64,000 nucleotides of DNA, taken from contig JAIKZG010000013.1 in assembly GCA_024682415.1 (NCBI GenBank), positions 87,219-151,218 of the forward strand, in the 5' to 3' direction. Position 1 is the stretch's first letter. Each line of letters begins with the position of its first letter. Below the pieces are notes generated by a model. That model saw only the letters and a list, made by a program, of their open reading frames with translations, was not told where the DNA came from and did no database searches. The DNA comes from Prevotella sp. GTDB lineage: Bacteria; Bacteroidota; Bacteroidia; Bacteroidales; Bacteroidaceae. Of the stretch, positions 55,848 to 63,972 are shown in pieces. Position numbers and translations under genes: made by a program.

Positions 55848-58412
55848 ATGAAAAAAATAGCATATTTAGGCACGGCACTTTTAGCCTTGACAATAACATC
55901 AAAAGCCGAAACCTTAAGCACTATTGACAATGCCGCTATGATGATCAACGCTGGCGACACTACTGTGCAAGTATTGTTTTATAATTCTTCTCCTCGCGAC
56001 GGTATGCACCTCGCTTATCTCAACGACGATGAGCAGTGGACGGAGCTGGGGCAGGTATTCTCGTCAGACTATGGACAATGGGGTAGCGAGAAGCGCATGT
56101 ATAATCCCTATGTGGAGCGCGCTCTCGACGGCACTTGGCGAGCTGTGTGGAGCGTAAACAAGTATGCTCCGTGTTTCGCTGCCGCTTATGGCTTCGACCT
56201 CGTCACATGGCGCACGCAAGATTATCCTGTCGTTTCCGTGAAGGGCATTGACAAGCCTATCGTCTTCCCTATGGACGGAGGAAAATGCGACATCTATTTC
56301 AAGTCAGAAAAGGGTAAGCGATATGTTTCTTCCGATGAGTCGTTTCGCCATTTCTCTCAGGACGAGCCTTCCACAATAGGCGATGAGGCTTGGCTTGCTG
56401 ATACCGCTACCGTAAATGGAAAGCATGTAGAGGGACACGCCTTTGAGATAAACGTGGGCGAACTCCGCAAAGCCATTAGTTTCTTTAATAATCAAATGGC
56501 GCAGAATAAGCTCAATGCCGAGCGCATGAGCAGCAAAGAGCAGCTTGCTCCGCAGACCGTTACGCTTTCCATAAATCAGAATGCGCAGAAAAGCATAAGC
56601 GACAAACTCGTTGGTATCTTTTTCGAGGATATAAGCTATGCTGCCGATGGCGGACTCTATGCCGAACTTATTCAGAACCGTGATTTTGAATACACCGCTG
56701 CCGACCATGCAGGGTGGACAGCCACCACGTCGTGGACTTCAGACAAGCCGATAAAGATTCTTACGGAGAACCCTCTCAGCGCGAACAATCCTCATTATGC
56801 TGTCCTTTCAGGCGAAACATCGCTTATCAATGGCGGTTGGGATGGCATTTCTGATAAGGGCGCAGCCTACAACTTCTCTTTCTATGCTCGCAACATAGAC
56901 TGCAAAAAGAAGAAACTCACAGTCGCCCTTGTTGCCGAAGATGGCACAGTTCTTGCCGAAGCCAATATCAAGACGGAGGGTAATGGTTGGCATAAGTATG
57001 AAGCGCAGCTTAACACCATGGGCAAAAAGCGTGCTGCCGACGCTGCTCCACAGAACGTGAAGCTCTGCCTTATGGCTCATAAGGACGGCAATGTGGCTGT
57101 AGACATGATTTCCCTTTTCCCTGCCGAGACATTCAAAGGTCGCCCAAACGGAATGCGAAAGGATTTGGCTGAGGCTCTCGCAGCCTTGCATCCTAAGTTT
57201 ATGCGATTCCCCGGTGGCTGCATGAGCCATGGTCAGGGTATCGACAATATCTATCATTGGAATGAGACAATAGGCGCTTTGCAGGATCGCAAGCCGGCAA
57301 TGAACATATGGAACTATCATCAGACTCGCGGACTTGGCTTCTATGAGTATTTCCAGTTTTGTGAAGACTTAGGTTGTGAGCCGTTGCCGGTTCTCGCAGC
57401 AGGCGTGCCTTGTCAGAATTCCGCTGCCAACGCTCTCGGCATAGGTGGACAGCAGAATGGCATTCCTATGAAGGATATGAAGGCTTATTGCGATGAGATT
57501 TGCGATCTCGTGGAGTGGGCCAACGGCGACCCTGCCACAAGCAAATGGGCTAAGATGCGTGCCGACGCAGGTCATCCTGCTCCGTTTAATTTGCATTATC
57601 TCGGCATAGGCAACGAAGACCTCATGTCCACCGTTTTTGAGGAGCGTTGCAAGATGATTGCCGAAGCCGTCCATGCCAAATATCCCGATATAAAGATTGT
57701 GGGCACGGCAGGTCCTTTCCATGCTCCTTCGTCTGATTATGTGGAGGGATGGAAGTTTGCCAAGGCGAATAAAGACCTTTTCTATTCCTTAGACGAGCAT
57801 TATTATGAGAGCGTAGGTTGGTTTATCAACAATCAGCATTACTACGATGCTTACGACCGTCATGCTCCGAAAGTTTATCTCGGTGAATATGCCGCCAAGA
57901 TGGGCCATACGCCTACTATCGAGACAGCTCTTGCCGAGGCTCTCCATCTTGCTAATGTGGAGCGCAACGCCGATGTTGTCACCATGACGAGCTATGCCCC
58001 ATTGCTTTGCAAGAAAGGTCATGCCAACTGGAATCCCGACATGATTTATTTCGACAACAACCGCGTGATTACCACTCCAGCCTACGAAACTCAGCGACTA
58101 TTCTCCATTCATTCTGGCGACAAATACATCGGCAGCACCATTTCGGGCACTATCCCCAATGGCATGGCGAAGCGCGTGGCAGCATCGGTGGTAAGCGACA
58201 GCAAAACGGGCAAGTCATATCTCAAGATTGTCAATACCTTGCCGTCGCAGCTCACTCTTAACATCAGTGGAATGAACATCCCTGTCGGCACTAAGCTCAT
58301 TGGTTATGCCGGCAAGCCTGAGGACACTAAAGCCACCATTCAGACCATCGCCACAACGTCTGCCAATCAGATTGTCGTGCCGGCATTCTCGCTGTTTGTG
58401 GCAGAGCTATAA
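55848..58412 (+). CDS. GH51 alpha-L-arabinofuranosidase
   Basis: The ATG at 55848 (MKKIAYLGTALLALTITSKA) gives a signal peptide; the track start is six codons earlier and lacks support. The mature 830-residue protein has an extra N-terminal domain (about 22-205) that looks like a beta-propeller fragment or carbohydrate-binding region. The GH51 catalytic domain starts at about 240 (GIFFEDISYAADGGLYAELI). The acid/base glutamate is E590 in GIGNEDL and the nucleophile E680 in LGEYAAK. A C-terminal beta-sandwich closes it. The enzyme removes terminal arabinofuranose from arabinan or arabinoxylan. It is likely periplasmic or exported, and it supports the PUL assignment. Confidence 0.93.
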   Translation: MKKIAYLGTALLALTITSKAETLSTIDNAAMMINAGDTTVQVLFYNSSPRDGMHLAYLNDDEQWTELGQVFSSDYGQWGSEKRMYNPYVERALDGTWRAVWSVNKYAPCFAAAYGFDLVTWRTQDYPVVSVKGIDKPIVFPMDGGKCDIYFKSEKGKRYVSSDESFRHFSQDEPSTIGDEAWLADTATVNGKHVEGHAFEINVGELRKAISFFNNQMAQNKLNAERMSSKEQLAPQTVTLSINQNAQKSISDKLVGIFFEDISYAADGGLYAELIQNRDFEYTAADHAGWTATTSWTSDKPIKILTENPLSANNPHYAVLSGETSLINGGWDGISDKGAAYNFSFYARNIDCKKKKLTVALVAEDGTVLAEANIKTEGNGWHKYEAQLNTMGKKRAADAAPQNVKLCLMAHKDGNVAVDMISLFPAETFKGRPNGMRKDLAEALAALHPKFMRFPGGCMSHGQGIDNIYHWNETIGALQDRKPAMNIWNYHQTRGLGFYEYFQFCEDLGCEPLPVLAAGVPCQNSAANALGIGGQQNGIPMKDMKAYCDEICDLVEWANGDPATSKWAKMRADAGHPAPFNLHYLGIGNEDLMSTVFEERCKMIAEAVHAKYPDIKIVGTAGPFHAPSSDYVEGWKFAKANKDLFYSLDEHYYESVGWFINNQHYYDAYDRHAPKVYLGEYAAKMGHTPTIETALAEALHLANVERNADVVTMTSYAPLLCKKGHANWNPDMIYFDNNRVITTPAYETQRLFSIHSGDKYIGSTISGTIPNGMAKRVAASVVSDSKTGKSYLKIVNTLPSQLTLNISGMNIPVGTKLIGYAGKPEDTKATIQTIATTSANQIVVPAFSLFVAEL

Positions 58413-58441
58413 AGAGAGAATTACACATTCTTAAATCTCCC

Positions 58442-58505
58442 AAATCCAAAAATCTTATAAGAAATCAGGAATACAATCCAAAAAACTTATAAGATTTTTG
58501 GATTT
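58442..58505. terminator. 20-bp perfect inverted repeat between convergent genes
   Basis: AAATCCAAAAATCTTATAAG (58442-58461) is the exact reverse complement of 58486-58505, with a 24-base spacer. It lies between the GH51 stop and the convergent ATPase stop, so it probably ends transcription from both sides, although there is no long T-run. Confidence 0.7.
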
Positions 58506-58545
58506 TGGCGTATTATTGACTATTTAGTGAAAAAAAAGAAATAAC

Positions 58546-59667
58546 TTAGTATTTCTTTTGCAACCAGATAGAGAAAAATTTGTCGTATGCCTCGTAATAG
58601 TCGCGAGAGAATATCACAAAGTTCTTTTCCAATAATCCCTTTATCGCTGCCTGCACAGAGCTTGCTGTTATGCCGTGTGAATGGCAGAACGCCTTCGAGG
58701 TGATGTTGCGCGCTTTGCCCTCTTTGCAAATAGCCACAAGCAGTTCTTTTTGTTTTGGCGGAAGCTGAAAAAGGAGAGATTCGTAAATCAACTCGCTCTC
58801 TTCCAAAATTCTGTCTATGGCGAAATCAATCTTTCCCAAATCGCACTTCTCGTTAGGTGGCGTTAAAGTAAACAGCTTATTCATGACCCTTTGCAGATAC
58901 CATGTTATTCCCTCAAACATATCATACACTTTGTAGACCACTTCTTCATCTATTTCGCGCGAATAGTTGCCAAACATTTTCATGGCAAACTGCGCGTACT
59001 TCTGCCTGTCTATAAGCCCTAACCCCTGAATGGCGGTGCTTTGATAGAATGGTCGTTTCTTCTTCATAAACATTTCTTGCATCATGGTCTGCTGTGAGCC
59101 AGAGAAAATGAAATGAGTGTTGTGGCATTTCTGAATATAAGTGCGCAGCATCGCTTCCGCAGACTTGCCAGGATATGTTGCCACAGTCTGAAATTCGTCA
59201 ATGGCTACGATGCAAGGTCTGTCGGCATTTTCAAGATAATGGAACACTTCATCTATCGTGGTCTGCGGAGAATGGATGTCGCCCAGCTCAATGCTCCACG
59301 AGGGATTGCCGAAAGAATCAAAAGCTATGCCTTGTTTCAGCGACATTACAATGTCGATGAATTTCTGTATGGCTGTAGCCCCCTTCCCTCTGAGCGACGA
59401 CAGCACGGCTTTGCTGAAAACATAGGTAAACTCCTCTATGTTTTTTGTGGCATATATGTCTACAATGATAGTGTTGTATTCTTCCTTAATGCGAGGTTGA
59501 TTGAAAAGATAATATATCAATCCTGTTTTGCCGATGCGCCTTTGAGCTATCAGCGCGATGTTGTTGCCATTGGTAATTTCTTCCTGCAAAAGCTCCACTT
59601 CGCGCTCTCTGTCGCAAAACAATTCCTCGTTCTCGTAAGCCTTTAATATGAATGGATTTTCTATCAT
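58546..59667 (-). CDS. AAA ATPase (archaeal-ATPase-like, winged-helix C-terminus)
   Basis: The 373-residue protein has Walker A AQRRIGKT (41-48) and Walker B IVAIDEFQ (153-160), followed by FIFSGSQQ, the usual sensor. The C-terminal 70 residues (PKQKELLVAICKEGKARNITSKAFCHSHG and SSVQAAIKGLL) look like a winged helix that could bind DNA. The family is the orphan 'ATP-binding protein' group common and multicopy in Bacteroidetes and archaea; its role is not known. It stands alone on the minus strand and is followed by the bidirectional inverted repeat. Confidence 0.82.
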   Translation of the reverse strand: MIENPFILKAYENEELFCDREREVELLQEEITNGNNIALIAQRRIGKTGLIYYLFNQPRIKEEYNTIIVDIYATKNIEEFTYVFSKAVLSSLRGKGATAIQKFIDIVMSLKQGIAFDSFGNPSWSIELGDIHSPQTTIDEVFHYLENADRPCIVAIDEFQTVATYPGKSAEAMLRTYIQKCHNTHFIFSGSQQTMMQEMFMKKKRPFYQSTAIQGLGLIDRQKYAQFAMKMFGNYSREIDEEVVYKVYDMFEGITWYLQRVMNKLFTLTPPNEKCDLGKIDFAIDRILEESELIYESLLFQLPPKQKELLVAICKEGKARNITSKAFCHSHGITASSVQAAIKGLLEKNFVIFSRDYYEAYDKFFSIWLQKKY

Positions 59668-59803
59668 AACTTATTGTATTTCTGCTACAAATATAATTAT
59701 AATCATTGTATTATGATACTATCATAATTATAAAATAATAATAATTAAGAGTTGCCTTGCCTGTGGCGTTTGCGTTTCTTAGCATGAAGGTAAATGCGCC
59801 TTA

Positions 59804-59842
59804 TGTATCATAAGGCAAAAAACTTGTTACATTGCGCAAAGT
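59804..59842 (+). repeat. 39-bp direct repeat, left copy
   Basis: TGTATCATAAGGCAAAAAAC and the following 19 bases recur at 62810-62848 with a single mismatch. At the right copy the sequence leads into a gene; here no plus-strand gene follows. Confidence 0.85.
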
Positions 59843-59945
59843 CTGTTTGGAGAAATAATCTTAATTTCGTATTCGGCTTTTGCTACTGACAAATGCTGTT
59901 CGTTTCCATTCAGATAAACATAGTAACTGTGATAGCTATTATTGA

Positions 59946-61529
59946 TTATTTTACCCTTTCAATAAAATAGTCTGAAATTCCTCTTTCCTTTGTGCTGAAA
60001 CTTATTGCCACAGAATAAACGGCTTTAGTCTTTTCCGCTGAGAAGATAGAAGCATAATTTCGGTCAATAATCTGTTGCTTGGCGGCTTCTATGCCACCAT
60101 TATTATCAAGTTTAAGTTCCATCACAAGGATGCAGTTGTCATAATGAGCTATGAGGTCTATTTGCCCTGTTGCCATCTGCTTTTCTTCCTCCACCTTGCA
60201 GCCTATCACGTAGAAAGCAAGTTTCAGAAGATAGCGATAACGCTCTTCTGAAAGATATTCATTGCTGTCGTGGGCAAAAGGCACACCGGCAATAAGCTCT
60301 TTCAGCCCTTCTATGGCATTCTTGATATGCTGTTTGTCGAGAGCTTCTTCTATGTCGCCGATGATATTGTCCACATAGCTTTCTTTCTTCTTTAGGGCAT
60401 TGGGCAACACTATCTCGTAGAGAGCGGTGCGCACCTCTTTGTTGGGGAAGCCTAATGTGTAGCGACGCGGTTTGGCTTCCTTTATCGTGAGATAACCTGC
60501 CTGATAAAGGAATAGCGGAATGTTGTCGAGAGAAATATCAGCTTCCTCTACCGTGGAGCGACGCATCACGCAGCCGTCAAGACTTTCTCCCTCCACTTCC
60601 GTGTGTTGCAACATCTCGTTAAGCAGAGAGCTGCCTCCCGAAGAAACCCAATAATAGCCTAAGTTGTTGTCGGCTAAAGCGTTGATAAGGCTGTAGGGAT
60701 TGTAAACGCCTTGCATCTCGGCAGTGAAATGATAGCCGTCATACATATCTTTCAGCTCTGCCATCGTCTGCTCCATGTTCCATCCCTTTGTTCTGCCCAT
60801 CCTTTCCAGTTCGGGCATGAAATTGCTTCTTATCTCATCTTCCGTGATACCGCAGACCGTGGCATATTGTGGCATAGAGCCAAGCATCGTAACGTTGTTG
60901 AGCGTAGAGAAAAGGCTTAGCTGGCTGAATCGTGTCACGCCGGTGAGAAACGCGCATTTTATGTATTCTTCGCCAGTCTTCAAGGCTGGGAAAAAGCTTG
61001 TGTATATGTCGCGCACCTTTTCGTGCTCCTTGCCGTTGTATAATGTGTGCTGCAAAGGCGTGTCGTATTCGTCTACCAATACGGCTACGGGCGCGCCATA
61101 TTTCTCCGCGCCTTTTGCCAACAATGTCATGAAGCGGTCTTTCAGAGTGTTGTCGTAATCGTTTCTGCCATATTCCTCCTCATATTGTGCGAGTGCGGAG
61201 TTGAGATAGTTTTTCAGAGCGTCGGCAGAATTGTTGCCGCTGAAATCGAAATGAAACACCTGTCGTGGCTTCCATTCCTTTTCCAGCTTCATTATTTTCA
61301 GTCCTTCAAAGAGTTCACGTTTCCCCTCGAAGTAGCATTTCAGCGTACTTGTAAGCAAGCTCTTTCCGAAACGTCGTGGACGGCTCAGAAAATTGTTTTG
61401 TCTTCCGTTGGCAATTTGCCACACCATGTCGGTCTTGTCTACATATACATATCCTTCTCTGCGGATTTTCTCGAATCCTTGCAGACCGACAGGCAAGCGT
61501 CTTGCGTTATTATTCATTTGCTCACTCAT
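59946..61529 (-). CDS. AAA-ATPase-like protein with PD-(D/E)XK nuclease tail
   Basis: The 527-residue protein starts with the AAA-ATPase_like pattern PVGLQGFEKIRREGYVYVDK and a P-loop RPRRFGKS (50-57). The Walker B-like segment is APVAVLVDEYDTPL (about 146-159), and CAFLTGVTRFSQLSLFS follows. The C-terminal PDDEXK_9 domain includes GQIDLIAHYDNCILVMELKL, the D and E-x-K core of the nuclease fold. The combination is widespread in Bacteroidetes and often multicopy. Its cellular role is unproven; nucleic-acid-directed defence or mobility is sometimes suggested. It lies inside the 39-bp direct repeats. Confidence 0.88.
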   Translation of the reverse strand: MSEQMNNNARRLPVGLQGFEKIRREGYVYVDKTDMVWQIANGRQNNFLSRPRRFGKSLLTSTLKCYFEGKRELFEGLKIMKLEKEWKPRQVFHFDFSGNNSADALKNYLNSALAQYEEEYGRNDYDNTLKDRFMTLLAKGAEKYGAPVAVLVDEYDTPLQHTLYNGKEHEKVRDIYTSFFPALKTGEEYIKCAFLTGVTRFSQLSLFSTLNNVTMLGSMPQYATVCGITEDEIRSNFMPELERMGRTKGWNMEQTMAELKDMYDGYHFTAEMQGVYNPYSLINALADNNLGYYWVSSGGSSLLNEMLQHTEVEGESLDGCVMRRSTVEEADISLDNIPLFLYQAGYLTIKEAKPRRYTLGFPNKEVRTALYEIVLPNALKKKESYVDNIIGDIEEALDKQHIKNAIEGLKELIAGVPFAHDSNEYLSEERYRYLLKLAFYVIGCKVEEEKQMATGQIDLIAHYDNCILVMELKLDNNGGIEAAKQQIIDRNYASIFSAEKTKAVYSVAISFSTKERGISDYFIERVK

Positions 61530-61634
61530 TTTCTTAGTATATAATTACGCCTTGTAATGCTCTTTTGTGGCAAATATACGAAGAAATTGGCAAATAGCAA
61601 ATTAGAATGTTTTGATTTGGACAATTTCTCCACC

Positions 61635-62167
61635 CAATCAAGTTTGATTTTGCTTCACCAGGGAATTTCTAAGTTCAATCAAGTTTGATTTTGTGCCGCC
61701 AAGAAATCTCCAGCTCCAATCAGGTTTGATTTTCTGTCGCTAAGGAATTTCCAGCTCCAATCAGGTTTGGTTTTGGTTCGCCAAGGAATTTCTAACTCCA
61801 ATCAAGTTGGATTTCATGTCGCCAGGGAATCTCCAGCTCCAATCAAGTTGGATTTTTCATCGCCAGGGAATTTCTAACTCCAATCAACTTTGATTTTGCT
61901 TCGCCAAGGAATTTCCAGCTCCAATTAACTTTGATTTTGTGCCGCCAAGGAATCTCCAGCTCCAATCAAGTTTGATTTTGCTTCGCTAAGGAATTTCTAA
62001 GTTCAATCAAGTTGGATTTTGCATCGCCAGGGAATTTCCAGCTCCAATCAACTTTGATTTTGTGCCGCCAAGAAATTTCTAACTCCAGTCAAGTTTGATT
62101 TTGCTTCGCCAGGGAATCTCCAATCCCAATCAAGTTTGATTTTGTGTCGCCAAGAAATTTCTAATGA
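61635..62167. repeat. 41-bp tandem repeat, 13 copies
   Basis: Units start every 41 bases from 61635 (61676, 61717 and so on to 62127) and end near 62167. Each begins CAATCAAGTTTGATTTT or a near variant, so the conserved part contains the palindromic ATCAA..TTGAT. The second half (CGCCAAGGAATTTCCAGCTC and variants) differs between copies. The period is not a multiple of three, and the copies are too alike between repeats to be CRISPR spacers. The array fills most of the gap between 61530 and 62321. Confidence 0.93.
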
Positions 62168-62226
62168 GGTTGTAAATAAATGCCATGAACATTTGTATAG
62201 CTTATTTCTTTGCAGTACTTTTGCAC

Positions 62227-62258
62227 AAAGTATATTACTTACAATAGTCCTAATTTTG
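62227..62258 (+). repeat. 32-bp repeat shared with 62844-62875
   Basis: AAAGTATATTACTTACAATA and the next 12 bases are identical in both places. Each copy is in the leader of one of the two small AT-rich genes. A TACTTTTG box (62216-62223) stands just before this copy. Confidence 0.85.
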
Positions 62259-62321
62259 CGCTCGCAATCTATATGATGAAAATATGTTTACCGGAATTTG
62301 AAGTATCAGCCATAAGAAAAA

Positions 62322-62759
62322 ATGATGAAAAAAAATCTATTTGTGCTCTTATTGTCGTTTTCATTCGCATTACCTATATATTCGCAAACAAAGGACACTT
62401 TGCTATGTGAATATATGTTTCTTAATAAGGATATTTATAAAATAATAGATTCCTATGTTAAAAATAAAGCTTATGATATTGAAATGTATTTCTATGGTGA
62501 TAATCCAGAGATGATACTCTTCAGAATAGAAAATTATAGGCATAATATAAAACATTTGGTTGGAAGTAAAGCATATGGATATGTAAAGTATAAAAAAAGA
62601 AGAATTTTTTTATTTGGGGATACAAATCTTGTTATAAAGAAAAGGAGAAAAGCGAAATTTAAAATTATTGAAGCCCCTATCTTAAATAAGATAATAGATC
62701 CTGACGTATATATATTTAAACTTTATAAAAAAACAGGAATGATATTTAGGGTAGGATAA
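62322..62759 (+). CDS. Small secreted protein of unknown function
   Basis: The 145-residue product starts MMKKNLFVLLLSFSFALPIY and SQTKD, a good Sec signal peptide cut after YSQ or nearby. The mature part is basic and rich in K, Y and I, for example YVKYKKRRIFLFGDTNLVIKKRRK, with no motif I recognise. The gene is very AT-rich. Either of two adjacent ATGs (62322 or 62325) could start it. It is followed by an intergenic leader that copies parts of its own. Confidence 0.6.
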   Translation: MMKKNLFVLLLSFSFALPIYSQTKDTLLCEYMFLNKDIYKIIDSYVKNKAYDIEMYFYGDNPEMILFRIENYRHNIKHLVGSKAYGYVKYKKRRIFLFGDTNLVIKKRRKAKFKIIEAPILNKIIDPDVYIFKLYKKTGMIFRVG

Positions 62760-62809
62760 TTATATCGTTATATTTAATCTTGAATGGGCAAATTGATTAT
62801 TTGAGGTTT

Positions 62810-62875
62810 TGTATCATAAGGCAAAAAACTTGTTACATTGCGTAAAGTATATTACTTACAATAGTCCTAATTTTG
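62810..62875 (+). repeat. Right copy of the 39-bp repeat fused to the 32-bp repeat
   Basis: 62810-62848 repeats 59804-59842 (38 of 39 bases). 62844-62875 repeats 62227-62258 exactly. The segment is therefore a mosaic of two upstream leaders. It includes TTGTTACATTGCG, a weak Bacteroidetes-type promoter. Confidence 0.85.
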
Positions 62876-62934
62876 AAGTGCAGCTATTGCAACAGAATCT
62901 CTTTATAAAAAAAAGACTAAAGAGGATAAATAAT

Positions 62935-63222
62935 ATGAGTTTAAAAGATAAAATATTAAGTGTGATTGCTATATTGCCATGGATATACTTTTTATTAGTG
63001 TATCCAATTGCACTTCAAATTTTAAAGTGGGATGGGGTGAGAACTAAAGCTATTATAACAGCTGATCCCGGTGGCTATTATAAGGGTACAAAGTGGTATC
63101 TATATTATGAGTTCTGGTATAATGGTGAGCGGTATCGGGGAAATTCTCAAATACCCAAAAATCCTGATGTCGTCGGTGACTCAATAGATATCGTATTTCT
63201 TGATTTTTTGGCCTTCCTTTAA
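62935..63222 (+). CDS. DUF3592-like membrane protein, probably frameshifted at the 3' end
   Basis: The start at 62935 (MSLKDKILSVIAILPWIYFL) is preferred to the track's upstream one, which lies in the repeat. The 95-residue product has a membrane span (about 9-30). An extracytoplasmic beta domain follows: RTKAIITADPGG, TKWYLYYEFWYNGERYRGNS and GDSIDIVFL, which resembles DUF3592. It then stops in FLAFL. Removing one T from the T6 run at 63204-63209 would continue the frame with WPSFNCPVSFLEE to a stop at 63250, a more family-like ending, 12 bases before the next gene. Confidence 0.55.
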   Translation: MSLKDKILSVIAILPWIYFLLVYPIALQILKWDGVRTKAIITADPGGYYKGTKWYLYYEFWYNGERYRGNSQIPKNPDVVGDSIDIVFLDFLAFL

Positions 63223-63262
63223 TTGCCCGGTATCTTTTTTGGAAGAATAAATAGAAAAAACA

Positions 63263-63664
63263 ATGATTGATTTTTTTTACATTATACATTACGTAGTGTA
63301 TCGCTTTTACAGAAGACATGGACAAGATTTTGGCATGTCGATGTTTTATGCTTGTGGCTTGCATCTTTTATTATCATTTATAATGATAGAAGAATTTGAT
63401 TATTTCGTTAGCTTATTGCTTGATTTGCCGCTTCATATTAATAAAACTATTGGTTGGGTATATATTATTATATGGGCTATTTTTGAATACATGTTGTTTT
63501 ATCGAAAGGATAGATACAAAGAAATATTTAATGAATATGTAAGACAAAGCGATGTTCCAGCAATGAAATCCAAATTTAAGACGGCAAAGATATTTAACTC
63601 CTGCTTGCTTGCCCTTGATATATTCATGCTTATTATGGTGGATTATTGCAATCACCACAAATAA
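63263..63664 (+). CDS. Small membrane protein of unknown function
   Basis: The 133-residue ORF, MIDFFYIIHYVVYRFYRRHG, has hydrophobic segments near 24-52, 60-77 and 111-127, with a charged loop (RKDRYKEIFNEYVRQSDVPAMKSKFK) between the last two. No family is recognised. It lies directly behind the DUF3592-like gene, 12 bases from the corrected stop, and is equally AT-rich, so the two probably form one operon. A Sec signal is absent. Confidence 0.55.
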   Translation: MIDFFYIIHYVVYRFYRRHGQDFGMSMFYACGLHLLLSFIMIEEFDYFVSLLLDLPLHINKTIGWVYIIIWAIFEYMLFYRKDRYKEIFNEYVRQSDVPAMKSKFKTAKIFNSCLLALDIFMLIMVDYCNHHK

Positions 63665-63677
63665 TTCGAACACCTCA

Positions 63678-63711
63678 CCGTTCTAACGCCATTCGAACAG
63701 CGTTAGAACGG
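63678..63711 (+). terminator. 12-bp hairpin after the small membrane gene
   Basis: CCGTTCTAACGC (63678-63689) pairs perfectly with GCGTTAGAACGG (63700-63711) around a 10-base loop, 14 bases after the stop codon. No T-run follows. Confidence 0.65.
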
Positions 63712-63763
63712 CGTTCTGGTAAATGGGCTGCATTTCGTGCGTATCTACAAATATATTTGATTT

Positions 63764-63811
63764 AAGGTGGGTTCTATTAATCTGATAAAGCTAATTAATA
63801 GAACCCACCTT
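63764..63811. repeat. 18-bp perfect inverted repeat
   Basis: AAGGTGGGTTCTATTAAT (63764-63781) pairs with ATTAATAGAACCCACCTT (63794-63811) around 12 bases. It lies in the otherwise empty spacer (63665-64000). It may be a terminator or a protein-binding site. Confidence 0.7.
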
Positions 63812-63940
63812 TAATGAAAAACATTGCTTTTATAGATGATTTTAAAGCGAAGAATAAAGGAAAAATAGTGTTCGCTGCGAACATGGAAAATTAAAGGGAA
63901 AAGAAAATTAAAAGAAATGGGAAATAAATTATAGTTTTTC

Positions 63941-63972
63941 TTTGCGCGTATAAAAAGAATGTAGTATATTTG
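63941..63972 (+). promoter_or_regulatory. Promoter for a gene beyond the window
   Basis: TTTG (63941-63944) and TATATTTG (63965-63972) are exactly 20 bases apart. The downstream gene is not in the window. Confidence 0.75.

Noticed and set aside
61635-62167. CRISPR array
   Set aside because: The period is constant at 41 bases and the whole unit is repeated with minor changes; there are no unique spacers and no cas genes.
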